Assembly: GCA_963663375.1 (NCBI GenBank)
Contig: OY760195.1
Coordinates: forward strand, 3,162,001 to 3,226,000
Source: JAYREN01 sp963663375
Lineage (GTDB): Bacteria > Acidobacteriota > Holophagae > Holophagales > Holophagaceae
Reading direction: 5' to 3'
Length of the DNA: 64,000 bases
Under the pieces are notes generated by a model. It saw only the letters and a list, made by a program, of their open reading frames with translations, was not told the DNA's origin and did no database searches. A program made the position numbers and the translations under genes. Positions 34,476-43,037 of this stretch are shown piece after piece. Position 1 is the first letter of the stretch. Every line of letters begins with the position of its first letter.

Positions 34476-36803
34476 CTACGACTCCTTACCCTTGCCATGC
34501 TCGTTCTGCGCAACACTGCGCATGGCGAGCGTCCGGACCGCCTTCAGCAGGTTCTCCTTGGAACAGGCGCCTTTTTGTAGGACCTGTTGTACGGGAGGGC
34601 CGGTCAGGCGGTCCTGGTCTTCCGCCGTGAGGCTCTTGGCGGTGAGCACGAGGACCGGAATATCCCGGAGGGACTCATTCTGCTGCATCTCGGCGATCAG
34701 CTGAAAGCCGTCCATGCCGGGCATCATCAGGTCCAGTAGCACCAGGCTGGGGTGTTCGAGCTGGAGATGTTCCATGGCCTGGAATCCGTCCCTGGCGGGG
34801 CGTACCTCCCAACCATCGGCCTCCAGCATGCGGGAGAGCGCATCCGTGGTCAGGGGATTGTCCTCCACCAGGAGCAAGGGCTTGTCGTGGGGGTCGATGC
34901 CCAGGCGATGCATCACCTCGGTGAGCCGCTCCCGGGAGATGGGCTTGCAGAGATACTCCGCCGCCCCCAGGGCGAAGCCCCGCTCACGGTCCTCCATCAT
35001 CGTGAGCAGCACCACGGGAATCTGGCGCAGGTCGGGATCCTCCTTGAGCTTCCCCAGCACCTGCCAGCCATCCATCCCCGGCATCATGATGTCCAGGGTG
35101 ATCACATCTGGATGAAGGGTGTGGGCCAGACTCAACCCCTCGTCACCATTCTGCGCCACGGCGGCCCAGAAGCCCTCCTGGGTGAGCATGCGGGAGAGCC
35201 CTTCCCGCATGGCGGGGTCGTCGTCGATGATGAGCACCTTGCGTTGGTACGTTCCCGACTGCGCCTTCAGAAGGGCCTTGAGGGCAGCCTCCTGGGGTGG
35301 ACCGCCGAGGGGCACCTGGAGGGTGAAGGTGGAGCCTTTCCCCGGTTCACTGACGACGAGGAGCTCGCCGCCGAGGATGGTGGTGAGCTTGCGGCTGAGG
35401 GCGAGCCCCAGGCCCGTGCCCCCGAAGCGCCGCGTGGTGCTCTCGTCGGCCTGGGTGAATTCCCGGAAGACGCGCTGAACCTGTTCCTCGGTCATGCCGA
35501 TTCCGGAATCCTGCACCTGGAAGGCGGCAAGGTCGCCATCGCGATGGACCCTGAAGTCGATGGTGCCGTTCTCGGTGAATTTGGCGGCGTTGTTCAGCAG
35601 GTTGTAGAGCACCTGGCGGAGCATCCGAAGGTCCGTGTGGATGCTGTCGAGGCTGGGGTCGATCTCCACCCGCAGGGTGTTGTTGTTCTTGGCCACCAGG
35701 GGCTGAACGGTGGTCTCGACATCCCGGAGCAGCGCGGCCAGATCACAGTCCTCGGCGTAGACATTCATGCGGCCCGCCTCGATCTTGGAGAGGTCCAGGA
35801 TGTCGTCGATGAGGGAGAGCAGATGCCTGCCCGCGGATTGGATCTTGCTGAGATCGGGCACCAGTTCGCCCATGCCCCGATCCTGCACCTCGTCGGAGAG
35901 CAGTTCGCTGTAGAGCAGGATGGCGTTGAGAGGGGTCCGCAGTTCGTGGCTCATGTTGGCCAGGAAGGTGCTCTTGGCCTGGTTGGCCTCCTCGGCCTTC
36001 TCCTTTGCCAGAAGGAGTTGAGTATTGGCCCTCAGCAGCTGTTCGCTGCGCTGGGTCACCTGTTCCTCCAGGTGTTCCTGATACTCCATGAGCTGAGCGT
36101 CCCGGCCCTGGATCTGGGAGAGCATGTCGTTGAGGGATTCCGTGAGAACCCCAATCTCCCCACCCTGCACCCGATGCAGACGGATGGAATAGTCCTTCTC
36201 CTCGCTGATTTTCCGGGCGGCACTGGAGAGCTGGAGGATGGGCTCGGTCACCTGTTTCTGGAGGATGAAGGAGGCCAGGAGCACCAGCCCGAAGACGAGG
36301 ATGGCGATGCCTCCCAGCACCTTGGCCGCCGAGATCATCCGGGCATCGATCTCCTCGAGATCCGACCGGATGAAGATGGTGCCCACCAGTCGCTCACCCC
36401 GGTACATCGGGTGGAACATCTCCAGGGAGTCAGCCTTGAATACGTGGGATTCCACCTTAGGGGGCTCCGGGGGGAAGGCGGAAGAGGGGTAATTGGCTGG
36501 GTAGCCGGCGAAGAAGCGCCCCGTCTCGTCGTAGGCGCAGGCCGCACGGATGTGTTTGTTGGATTGCAGACTGGAAAGGGTGGCCGCGGCCTGTTTCTCG
36601 TAGCCGAATTCCACCTCGGCATCCAGGGACTTTGAGGCGAGCTCGGCGTAGGTGTGGGTGGTACGTACCAGGGATTCCCGGATCTGCAGCCGTTCGAACA
36701 CCAGGAAGGCGGTGGCGCTGGTCAGGATGGAGAGGCTGGTGATGAAAATGAACAGCAGGATGAGCCGCCGTTTGAGCGAAAAATTCTGGGCAATCTGAAG
36801 CAC
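34476..36803 (-). CDS. Membrane hybrid histidine kinase with HAMP and two receivers
   Basis: A 775-residue protein. Membrane helix 1 is about 13-36, a periplasmic sensor with a PAS/Cache-like fold spans 37-160, and helix 2 is about 161-181. A HAMP domain and coiled coil (182-275) lead to H286 in MSHELRTPL, N box NLLNNAAKF and GTGLGLALSRKL. The first receiver (522-630) has D571 and K620. The second (642-760) has D691 but its late lysine region is unusual (VLQKGACSKENL). It is the first gene of a three-gene phosphorelay operon that lacks any DNA-binding output. Confidence 0.94.
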   Translation of the reverse strand: MLQIAQNFSLKRRLILLFIFITSLSILTSATAFLVFERLQIRESLVRTTHTYAELASKSLDAEVEFGYEKQAAATLSSLQSNKHIRAACAYDETGRFFAGYPANYPSSAFPPEPPKVESHVFKADSLEMFHPMYRGERLVGTIFIRSDLEEIDARMISAAKVLGGIAILVFGLVLLASFILQKQVTEPILQLSSAARKISEEKDYSIRLHRVQGGEIGVLTESLNDMLSQIQGRDAQLMEYQEHLEEQVTQRSEQLLRANTQLLLAKEKAEEANQAKSTFLANMSHELRTPLNAILLYSELLSDEVQDRGMGELVPDLSKIQSAGRHLLSLIDDILDLSKIEAGRMNVYAEDCDLAALLRDVETTVQPLVAKNNNTLRVEIDPSLDSIHTDLRMLRQVLYNLLNNAAKFTENGTIDFRVHRDGDLAAFQVQDSGIGMTEEQVQRVFREFTQADESTTRRFGGTGLGLALSRKLTTILGGELLVVSEPGKGSTFTLQVPLGGPPQEAALKALLKAQSGTYQRKVLIIDDDPAMREGLSRMLTQEGFWAAVAQNGDEGLSLAHTLHPDVITLDIMMPGMDGWQVLGKLKEDPDLRQIPVVLLTMMEDRERGFALGAAEYLCKPISRERLTEVMHRLGIDPHDKPLLLVEDNPLTTDALSRMLEADGWEVRPARDGFQAMEHLQLEHPSLVLLDLMMPGMDGFQLIAEMQQNESLRDIPVLVLTAKSLTAEDQDRLTGPPVQQVLQKGACSKENLLKAVRTLAMRSVAQNEHGKGKES

Positions 36804-36977
36804 GTAGGGAGGCCCTCACATTCCGTCGATGGGCTGGGGGTTCTTGGATCCGGGGGAAGGTGAATTCCAGCATCCTATCGGCAGGCGGCCAAAAGGGATG
36901 AATTTCCGGGTGCCGGGGCGAGGGTGGCCGATTTCGGGTCCGCCGGAAGCCCCGCTAAAGTAAAGCCCGGGGGTTCC

Positions 36978-38240
36978 ATGCTTCGACGCCTGCTCGCTCT
37001 GTCGGCCCTGGTGGCCCTGCCGATCATTCTGGCGGTCCACTGGAAGCGATCCGGGCAGCGTCTGGTGCCTCAGCCCAGGGGCCTCGTGCTGGGGCTCTAC
37101 GCGGGGGTTCCCGACTACGATTACCGGGAGGAACTTGCCCAGATCGCCGCCTCTGGGGCCACCTGCGTGAGCCTCCAGGCCATCTACCGCATGGAGCGCT
37201 ACGACAGCGCCGAGGTGGTGCGCCATCCCACCAGCAGCCCCACCGAGGCGAGCCTGCGCCGCACCTTTCGCCAGGCCCGGAGCGAGGGGCTCCGGATGAT
37301 GTTCTTCCCCACCATCAATCTGCGGGACGAGGCCGAGAACGCGCAGTGGTGGCGCGGCAATATTCGACCCAAGGACTGGGCGCAGTGGTGGGAGAACTAC
37401 ACCGCCTTCAATGTACGCCTGGCGGCCCTGGCCCAGGAGGAAGGGGTCGAGTGGTACAGCCTGGGCACCGAGATGGAGAGCACCCACCCCTTTCCCGACC
37501 AGTGGCGGCGGCTGACGGCGGAGGTGCGCAAGGTCTTCAAGGGCAAGCTGACCTACAGCGTGAACTTCGACGCCCACGACAGTTTTGTCTTCGGCGACTG
37601 CCTGGATGTCATCGGCATGAATACTTACGATCCGATCGCCAAGTTCGACGAGTACCCCAGCGACACCCAGATCCGGGATGCCTGGTGGTGGATCGTCTAC
37701 AAGGCGCGAACGCTCTCCGCCCGGTTCGGCAGGCCCGTGATGATCACCGAGGTGGGCTACCCCAGCGTGGCCCACGCCCATGTGGGCCCCTGGGACTTTC
37801 GCACGGACAAGCCCGCCGATCCCGACCTTCAGGAGCAGCTGGTCCACGGCGCCCTCAAGGTGCTGCGCAACTGGGGCGATGGGGCCGCCGTCTTCTACTA
37901 CCTCTACGGAGAAAATCTGAAGAAGGGCGTGAAACCGGGAGGCCTGGCCGACCGCACCTACGCGCCCTGGGGCAAGCCTGTGGAGGAAACCCTGCTGTGG
38001 TATTTCCACGAGCCCATTTTCGAAGGCCATATTCCCCACGACCCCAAGCTCACCGAAGAAGCCGTCGTGCAGGTCCTGGCGGCGAGTCTACGCAAGGAGC
38101 GGGACTACGAGGATGCCTCCCGGCCCGTCTGGGTGGAGCAGTGGTTCAAGGATCACCCCGGCGATTACGCCCGGGTGAGGGCCCTGCTGAGCACCGAGCC
38201 CATCCCGGCCCGAAAGATCCCCAAGGGGAAGGAGCGCTGA
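36978..38240 (+). CDS. Membrane-anchored GH113-like glycoside hydrolase
   Basis: A 420-residue protein with an N-terminal anchor or signal (RRLLALSALVALPIILAV). The rest is a TIM barrel matching the GH113 beta-mannanase type: LGLYAGVPDYDYREELAQI, acid/base E165 in SLGTEMES, MNTYDP and nucleophile E258 in ITEVGYPS. Substrate is probably a beta-linked mannan or related polymer outside the membrane. It is divergent from the phosphorelay operon with 174 bases between. ATG 36978 is chosen because it starts the signal; a GGGGG run lies upstream. Confidence 0.85.
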   Translation: MLRRLLALSALVALPIILAVHWKRSGQRLVPQPRGLVLGLYAGVPDYDYREELAQIAASGATCVSLQAIYRMERYDSAEVVRHPTSSPTEASLRRTFRQARSEGLRMMFFPTINLRDEAENAQWWRGNIRPKDWAQWWENYTAFNVRLAALAQEEGVEWYSLGTEMESTHPFPDQWRRLTAEVRKVFKGKLTYSVNFDAHDSFVFGDCLDVIGMNTYDPIAKFDEYPSDTQIRDAWWWIVYKARTLSARFGRPVMITEVGYPSVAHAHVGPWDFRTDKPADPDLQEQLVHGALKVLRNWGDGAAVFYYLYGENLKKGVKPGGLADRTYAPWGKPVEETLLWYFHEPIFEGHIPHDPKLTEEAVVQVLAASLRKERDYEDASRPVWVEQWFKDHPGDYARVRALLSTEPIPARKIPKGKER

Positions 38241-38309
38241 AGTTTGGAGGACCCGGCTCCGGGGGGACCGTGAGCATTGTCATTTTGGATCCCGAGTAGG
38301 ATTCGGTCC

Positions 38310-38954
38310 ATGCGCATCATTCTCGCCCGCCACGGGGAAACCTCCTGGAATGTCGAAGGCCGCCACCAGGGGCAGAGCTTCGATATCCCGCTTTCCGAGG
38401 CGGGGCGCGCCCAGGCTCAGGCGCTGGCGGCGCGGTTCGAAGGCCAACCCATCACCCGGGCCATGGCCTCACCCCTGCTGCGGGCCCGCCAGACCGCCGA
38501 GATCGCCCTGGGGGATCGGGCCCCGATACTGACCTGCGATCCCCGCTTCATGGAAATTTCCCATGGGGAATGGGAAGGGCGCCTGGCCAGCGAGATCCGC
38601 GGGACCCACCCCGAGCTCCAGCGGGCCTGGCGCGAACGGCCCGAAACGGTGCGGTTCCCGGGGGGAGAGACCCTCCAGGATGTGCAGGACCGGGCCTGGC
38701 CTGCCTTCGTGCAGGCCTGCGAAGGGCTGGCTGAGGACGAGACCCTGTTGCTTGTTTCTCACGACGGCGCCAACCGCGTCATCCTCTGCCGCATTCTGGG
38801 ACTTCCCCTCGCGCGGGTCTGGTCCTTCCGCCAGGCTCCCACGGCTCTGAACCTGCTGGAGGGGCCCGGTCTGGACCATCTGGCCGTCGTGCGACTCAAC
38901 GACGCGAGCCACCTGGCCCCCCTATTTGGAGAGGTCGTCCACCGAAAGCTCTAG
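38310..38954 (+). CDS. Histidine phosphatase (dPGM-like), candidate phosphoserine phosphatase
   Basis: A 214-residue enzyme. RHGET (H8) forms the phospho-histidine, E82 in MEISHGEWEG is the likely acid/base and H151 in LVSHDGAN completes the site. This superfamily includes phosphoglycerate mutase-like enzymes, alpha-ribazole phosphatase and the metal-independent phosphoserine phosphatases known from Hydrogenobacter. It stands 122 bases before DUF1015-serA-serC on the same strand, which makes phosphoserine a good candidate substrate. No cobalamin genes are near. The substrate is an inference. Confidence 0.88.
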   Translation: MRIILARHGETSWNVEGRHQGQSFDIPLSEAGRAQAQALAARFEGQPITRAMASPLLRARQTAEIALGDRAPILTCDPRFMEISHGEWEGRLASEIRGTHPELQRAWRERPETVRFPGGETLQDVQDRAWPAFVQACEGLAEDETLLLVSHDGANRVILCRILGLPLARVWSFRQAPTALNLLEGPGLDHLAVVRLNDASHLAPLFGEVVHRKL

Positions 38955-39076
38955 TTTTTTCTAGCCCTTCCAGGACGGGCGAATATGCGTGAAAATATGC
39001 GCAGTCCTGTACGTTCAGCACCTTCCTGCGGGGCGGCCGCCCCATTCCACGTCTTCTTTCTCGGGGGAACCCTCCA

Positions 39077-40315
39077 ATGTCCCAGATCAAGCCCTTCCGC
39101 GCCTTCAGGCCCAAGGCCGAGCTCGCAGGCCAGGTGGCCTCGGTGCCCTACGATGTGATCAACACGAAGGAAGCCAGGGCCCTGGCCGCCGGGAATGCGC
39201 ACTCCTTCCTGCACGTGGGGCGTCCCGAGATCGATCTGCCCGAGGGCATGGACGAGCACGACGACAAGGTCTACGCCATGGGCGCTTCCAACCTGAAGAA
39301 GTTCATCGCGGAAGGCACTCTGTACCACGAGGACAAGCCCTGCCTCTACGTCTATCAGCAGAAGATGGGCGACCACGTGCAGGCGGGCATCGTGGCCCTC
39401 TGCTCCGCCAAGGAATACGAGAACAACCTCATCAAGAAGCACGAGTACACCCGCAAGGACAAGGAAGACGACCGCACCCGCCACGTCACCGAGCAGGGCG
39501 CCAACGCCGAGCCCGTCTTCCTCACCTACCGTGCCGTGCCCTACATCGACCACGTGGTGGACGCCACCCGCAAGGGCAAGCCCGACTATGACGTTGTCAC
39601 CCCCGATGGCATCGGTCACACGGTCTGGACCATCCGCGACGAGGTGGTGATCGGCGAGCTGGTGGCCTTCTTCAACGGCGTGCCCGCCCTGTACATCGCC
39701 GATGGCCACCACCGCACCGCCGCCGCCATCCGCTATGCCCAGGCCCGCCGCGCGGGCGTGGCCGAACTCACGGGCGAGGAGCCCTTCGAGGCCTTCATGG
39801 CCGTGGTCTTCCCCCATAACCAGCTCAAGATCATGGACTACAACCGTGTCGTGAAGGACCTCAACGGCCTGACGCCCGAAGCCTTCCTGGCCAAGGTGGG
39901 CGAGAAGTTCGACATCGCGCCCGCCCGCCAGCCCCAGCCCGAAAGCCTGCATGGCTACGGCATGTTCTTCCAGGGCAAGTGGCACCGCCTGACCGCCAAG
40001 GCCGGGAGCTTCGATGCCAAGGACCCCGTGAAGAGCCTGGACGTGAGCATCCTCCAGGACAACCTGCTGGATCCCATCCTCGGCATCAAGGATCCCCGCA
40101 CCGACACCCGCATCGATTTCGTGGGCGGCATCCGCGGCATGGAGGAGCTGGAGAAGCGGGTCAAGGAAGGCGCCGCGGTGGCCTTCGCCATGTTCCCCAC
40201 CAGCCTCGTGGAGCTCATGGCCGTTTCCGACGCCGGCCAGATCATGCCCCCCAAGTCCACCTGGTTCGAACCCAAGCTCCGCTCCGGCCTGCTGGTGCGG
40301 GTCTACGAAGGCTGA
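39077..40315 (+). CDS. DUF1015 protein of the serine biosynthesis cluster
   Basis: A 412-residue cytoplasmic protein. The DUF1015 pattern is clear from the first residues (IKPFRAFRPKAELAGQVASVPYDVI) broken by family-typical VYAMG...NLKKF, KKHEYTRKDKEDDR and ALYIADGHHRTAAA. The DGHHR segment has a look of a metal or phosphate site. Its biochemical role is not established. DUF1015 genes are often next to serA and serC, as here, so a role in serine metabolism is likely by context. GGGAACC precedes ATG by a usual distance. Confidence 0.88.
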   Translation: MSQIKPFRAFRPKAELAGQVASVPYDVINTKEARALAAGNAHSFLHVGRPEIDLPEGMDEHDDKVYAMGASNLKKFIAEGTLYHEDKPCLYVYQQKMGDHVQAGIVALCSAKEYENNLIKKHEYTRKDKEDDRTRHVTEQGANAEPVFLTYRAVPYIDHVVDATRKGKPDYDVVTPDGIGHTVWTIRDEVVIGELVAFFNGVPALYIADGHHRTAAAIRYAQARRAGVAELTGEEPFEAFMAVVFPHNQLKIMDYNRVVKDLNGLTPEAFLAKVGEKFDIAPARQPQPESLHGYGMFFQGKWHRLTAKAGSFDAKDPVKSLDVSILQDNLLDPILGIKDPRTDTRIDFVGGIRGMEELEKRVKEGAAVAFAMFPTSLVELMAVSDAGQIMPPKSTWFEPKLRSGLLVRVYEG

Positions 40316-40357
40316 TTCTCCTTTCCGCATTTTTCAAATAATCATCCAGAGGGCACC

Positions 40358-40435
40358 ATGAGCGCGAAGCAGGAGCGGAGCGCCACGGGTCGCAGACCCG
40401 CCCGAAGGGTGAAATCACAGGAGGTGATTTCATGA
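40358..40435 (+). CDS. 25-codon leader-type frame in a dispersed repeat, coupled to serA
   Basis: ATG 40358 opens a frame beginning MSAKQERSAT and ending VIS, whose TGA (40433-40435) overlaps the serA start (ATGA). GAGGG precedes its ATG and AGGAGG precedes serA inside it. The start segment matches the one in the lepA duplicate (MSPKQERRAT; shared DNA core CGAAGCAGGAGCGGAG). It contains a small stem, GGGTC/GACCC. It may be a translated leader, or just a repeat inserted at the start codon. Confidence 0.5.
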   Translation: MSAKQERSATGRRPARRVKSQEVIS

Positions 40436-41304
40436 AGATCCTAATTGCTGACGCTTTCGACGCGAAGCTGCCGGAACGTCTCGCCCCCTTCGGCGAGGTC
40501 TCCAGCGACATGGCGACCCTCAAGGACGCCAACGTGCTGCTGATCCGCTCCAAGACGACAGCCAATGTCGAACTGCTCGACAAGGCCCCCAACCTCAAGC
40601 TCGTCATCCGGGGCGGCGTGGGCATGGACAACGTGGACAAGAAGGCCTGTGCCGAGCGTGGCGTCAAGGCCATGAACACGCCCAAGGCCTCCAGCGTCTC
40701 CGTGGCCGAGATGGCCATGGCCTTCATGGTGGCCATCCCCGCCCGCCTCATCGAGGCCCACATGGGCATGGTGGAGGGCAAGTTCCTCAAGAACGAGCTG
40801 AAGCGCACGGAACTCTTCAAGAAGACCCTGGGCCTCATCGGCGCCGGCGCCATCGCCACCGAGGTCGCCAAGCGCGCCCAGGCCTTCGGCATGGAAGTGA
40901 TCGCCTTCGATCCCTTCCTCAAGGAACATCCCATCGCCAAGCTCGTGAGCCTGGAAGAACTGGCCGCCAAGGCGGATGTCATCTCCATGCACACCCCCCT
41001 CACCGATGAGACCAAGGGCATGATCAACGCGGCCCTCATTGGCAAGATGAAGGATGGCGTCATTATCATCAACACCGGTCGCGGCAAGTGCGTGGTGGAG
41101 CAGGATCTGGCCGAAGCTCTCAAGAGCGGCAAGGTCCGGGCCTACGGCACGGACGTGTGGCCCAGCGATCCCCCGCCCGCCGACTGCGTCCTGCTCAACG
41201 CCCCCAACGTCTTCATGGCTCCCCACCTCGGCGCCAGCTCCAAGGAGAACCTGGGGCGCATCGGCGATGAAGTCGTGGCGATCCTCAAGGACTTCAAGGC
41301 GTAA
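40432..41304 (+). CDS. serA: D-3-phosphoglycerate dehydrogenase, short form
   Basis: A 290-residue NAD-dependent dehydrogenase that oxidises 3-phosphoglycerate to 3-phosphohydroxypyruvate, the first step of serine synthesis. GLIGAGAIATEVAKRAQ is the NAD-binding loop, VIRGGVGMDNVD and NTGRGKCVVEQDL carry substrate-binding and catalytic Arg, and APHLGASSKEN has the catalytic His. The C-terminal ACT domain is missing, so serine feedback through ACT is not expected. Start overlaps the leader frame stop; AGGAGG lies seven bases before it. Confidence 0.92.
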   Translation: MKILIADAFDAKLPERLAPFGEVSSDMATLKDANVLLIRSKTTANVELLDKAPNLKLVIRGGVGMDNVDKKACAERGVKAMNTPKASSVSVAEMAMAFMVAIPARLIEAHMGMVEGKFLKNELKRTELFKKTLGLIGAGAIATEVAKRAQAFGMEVIAFDPFLKEHPIAKLVSLEELAAKADVISMHTPLTDETKGMINAALIGKMKDGVIIINTGRGKCVVEQDLAEALKSGKVRAYGTDVWPSDPPPADCVLLNAPNVFMAPHLGASSKENLGRIGDEVVAILKDFKA

Positions 41305-41311
41305 AAAGAGA

Positions 41312-41383
41312 AACCGCGAATGGCGCGAATGGGTGTGAATAAGAAAATAGACCCATTCGCGTTCATTCGCGAAATTCGCGGTT
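41312..41383. repeat. Hairpin repeat between serA and serC
   Basis: AACCGCGAATGGCGCGAATGGGT (first 20 bases quoted in part: AACCGCGAATGG...) at 41312-41334 pairs with ACCCATTCGCG...ATTCGCGGTT at 41351-41383. The right arm contains an extra GCGAAATTC-like repeat. The hairpin lies between two co-oriented genes of one pathway and could reduce read-through or stabilise the mRNA. Similar ATTCGCG palindromes are scattered in many genomes. Confidence 0.8.
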
Positions 41384-41403
41384 AATTCTTTTTGGAGACT
41401 TCC

Positions 41404-42498
41404 ATGACCAATCGCACGATCAACTTCTACGCCGGTCCGGCCGGTCTACCCCTGCCTGCCCTCGAGCGCGCCCAGGCGGAACTCCTGGACTTCGCCGGAA
41501 CGGGCATGTCCGTGATGGAAATCAGCCACCGCGCCAAGGAATACGACGCGGTTCACGAGGAGGCCATCGCCCTCACCAAGGAGCTGATGGGCATCCCCGA
41601 CAACTTCAAGGTGCTGCTGCTTCAGGGCGGCGCGCACCTCTCCTTCGGCATGATCCCCCTCAACCTCATGCGCCAGCACAAGGCCGACTACATCACTACC
41701 GGCAACTGGGCCGAGAAGGCGTTCAAGGAAGCCAAGCTCGTAGGGGGCGACAATGTCCGCGAGGCCGCTTCCACCAAGGCCGAGAAGTTCGCCCGCCTGC
41801 CCAAGGCCAGCGAGCTGCAGATCAACCCCGAGGCTTCCTTCGTGCACTTCACCTCCAACAACACGGTGGAAGGCACCCAGTGGAAGGAATTCCCTAAGAC
41901 GGACAAGCCCTACATCTGCGACATGTCCTCGGACATCATGTGGCGCCCCTTCGATGTCAATCAGTTCGGCCTCATCTACGCCGGCGCCCAGAAGAACCTC
42001 GGCCCCTCGGGCGTCACGCTCACCATCGTGCGCGATGACGTTCTCGAAATGTGCCAGTGCAAGGATCTACCCAGCTACCTGCGCTACCCCCTGCACGCCG
42101 AGAAGAACAGCCTCTACAACACCCCGCCCACCTTTGGCATCTACATCCTGCGCAACGTGCTGGCCTACAACAAGAGCATCGGCGGCCTCAAGGTCATCGA
42201 GGCCAACAACCGCAAGAAGGGCGAGCTGCTCTATGGCTGCATCGACAAGCACGCGGGCTTCTACAAGCCCTTCGTCACCGAGAAGGCCGACCGCTCGCTG
42301 ATGAACGTGGACTTCTTCCTGCCCAGCGAAGAGCTCACGGATACCTTCGTGAAGGAAGCCAAGAAAAACGGTATGGTGGGCCTCAAGGGCTACCGCGACA
42401 TCGGCGGCATCCGTGTCTCCACCTACAACGCCGTGACCGTCGCCAACGTCGAGACCCTGGTGGCCTTCATGGAAGAGTTCGTAAAAAAGAACGGGTAG
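41404..42498 (+). CDS. serC: Phosphoserine aminotransferase
   Basis: A 364-residue PLP enzyme that makes phosphoserine from 3-phosphohydroxypyruvate and glutamate. FYAGPAGLPLPAL is the conserved start, GMSVMEISHR the substrate loop, CDMSSDIMWRPFDV the PLP region and YAGAQKNLGPSG holds the Schiff-base lysine. GYRDIGGIRVSTYNAV closes the fold. ATG 41404 is chosen for GGAG six bases upstream. It is the last gene of the serine cluster; a partial copy of its 3' end and a terminator follow. Confidence 0.95.
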   Translation: MTNRTINFYAGPAGLPLPALERAQAELLDFAGTGMSVMEISHRAKEYDAVHEEAIALTKELMGIPDNFKVLLLQGGAHLSFGMIPLNLMRQHKADYITTGNWAEKAFKEAKLVGGDNVREAASTKAEKFARLPKASELQINPEASFVHFTSNNTVEGTQWKEFPKTDKPYICDMSSDIMWRPFDVNQFGLIYAGAQKNLGPSGVTLTIVRDDVLEMCQCKDLPSYLRYPLHAEKNSLYNTPPTFGIYILRNVLAYNKSIGGLKVIEANNRKKGELLYGCIDKHAGFYKPFVTEKADRSLMNVDFFLPSEELTDTFVKEAKKNGMVGLKGYRDIGGIRVSTYNAVTVANVETLVAFMEEFVKKNG

Positions 42499-42558
42499 GC
42501 ACCTCTGAGGCACCGACCCGATCGCCGGAGGCGAAGAAGAATGGGTAGGCGCTTCTGA
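42487..42558 (+). repeat. Imperfect duplicate of the serC 3' end
   Basis: AAGAACGGGTAGGCACCTCTGA (last codons and stop of serC, start near 42487) recurs 50 bases later as AAGAATGGGTAGGCGCTTCTGA, with 3 mismatches. The segment between (GCACCGACCCGATCGCCGG...) is not from serC. This is the same arrangement as the lepA duplicate on a smaller scale. Confidence 0.65.
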
Positions 42559-42591
42559 TCTCGCCAATTCAAGACGAGGTGGTTTCAAGGA

Positions 42592-42627
42592 AAGGCACCG
42601 GAGTGGATCCGGTGCCCTTTCTTTTTT
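42592..42627 (+). terminator. Terminator of the serine gene cluster
   Basis: GGCACCGG (42594) pairs with CCGGTGCC with a short loop and is followed by CTTTCTTTTTT. About 95 bases after the serC stop. Confidence 0.93.
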
Positions 42628-42746
42628 GGGCCTTGAGGTGTGAAGACTCAGGTCGGACGCCGGTCGCTCGACGCGATGCTACTCTGGAAAGGTGAGACCC
42701 GGAGCTGGGTCGTTTTTTTGTGCATGAATGGTTTTGGGGGTGACGG

Positions 42747-42941
42747 ATGGCACGGGTGAACTACGCGCACGGCAAGCGGCAGCGGGAGATCGCGAACAAG
42801 CAGAAGCGTGAAGAGAAGGCTCAGCGCAAGGCCGAACGCCAGGCCCAGGGCCTGCCCCCGGAAGTGGAAACCGAGCTGGAAGAAGGTGTCGAGAATAGCG
42901 AGGCTCCCGAAGCAGGCAGCGAGGCTGATTCCCAGGGCTGA
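42747..42941 (+). CDS. Small highly charged protein
   Basis: A 64-residue protein: a basic helical N-terminal half (KRQREIANKQKREEKAQRK) and an acidic C-terminal half (ETELEEGVENSEAPEAGSE). Similar short K/E-rich proteins beginning MARVNYA are common among bacteria but have no assigned role. A GGGGGTGA run lies just before ATG. It could bind RNA or ribosomes by its basic part; this is a guess. Confidence 0.7.
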   Translation: MARVNYAHGKRQREIANKQKREEKAQRKAERQAQGLPPEVETELEEGVENSEAPEAGSEADSQG

Positions 42942-43037
42942 GGGTATCCTGAGAGGGAAAACAGGGCCCTGCCCAAACGGTTCGGACCTAATGGCCATCC
43001 AAGCCAGAATACAAAGTCTGGTTCAGTGGAGGCGAAC

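Noticed and set aside
40258..40280. tRNA-like GTTCGAACCC sequence
   Set aside because: It lies inside the DUF1015 coding frame and no cloverleaf forms around it.
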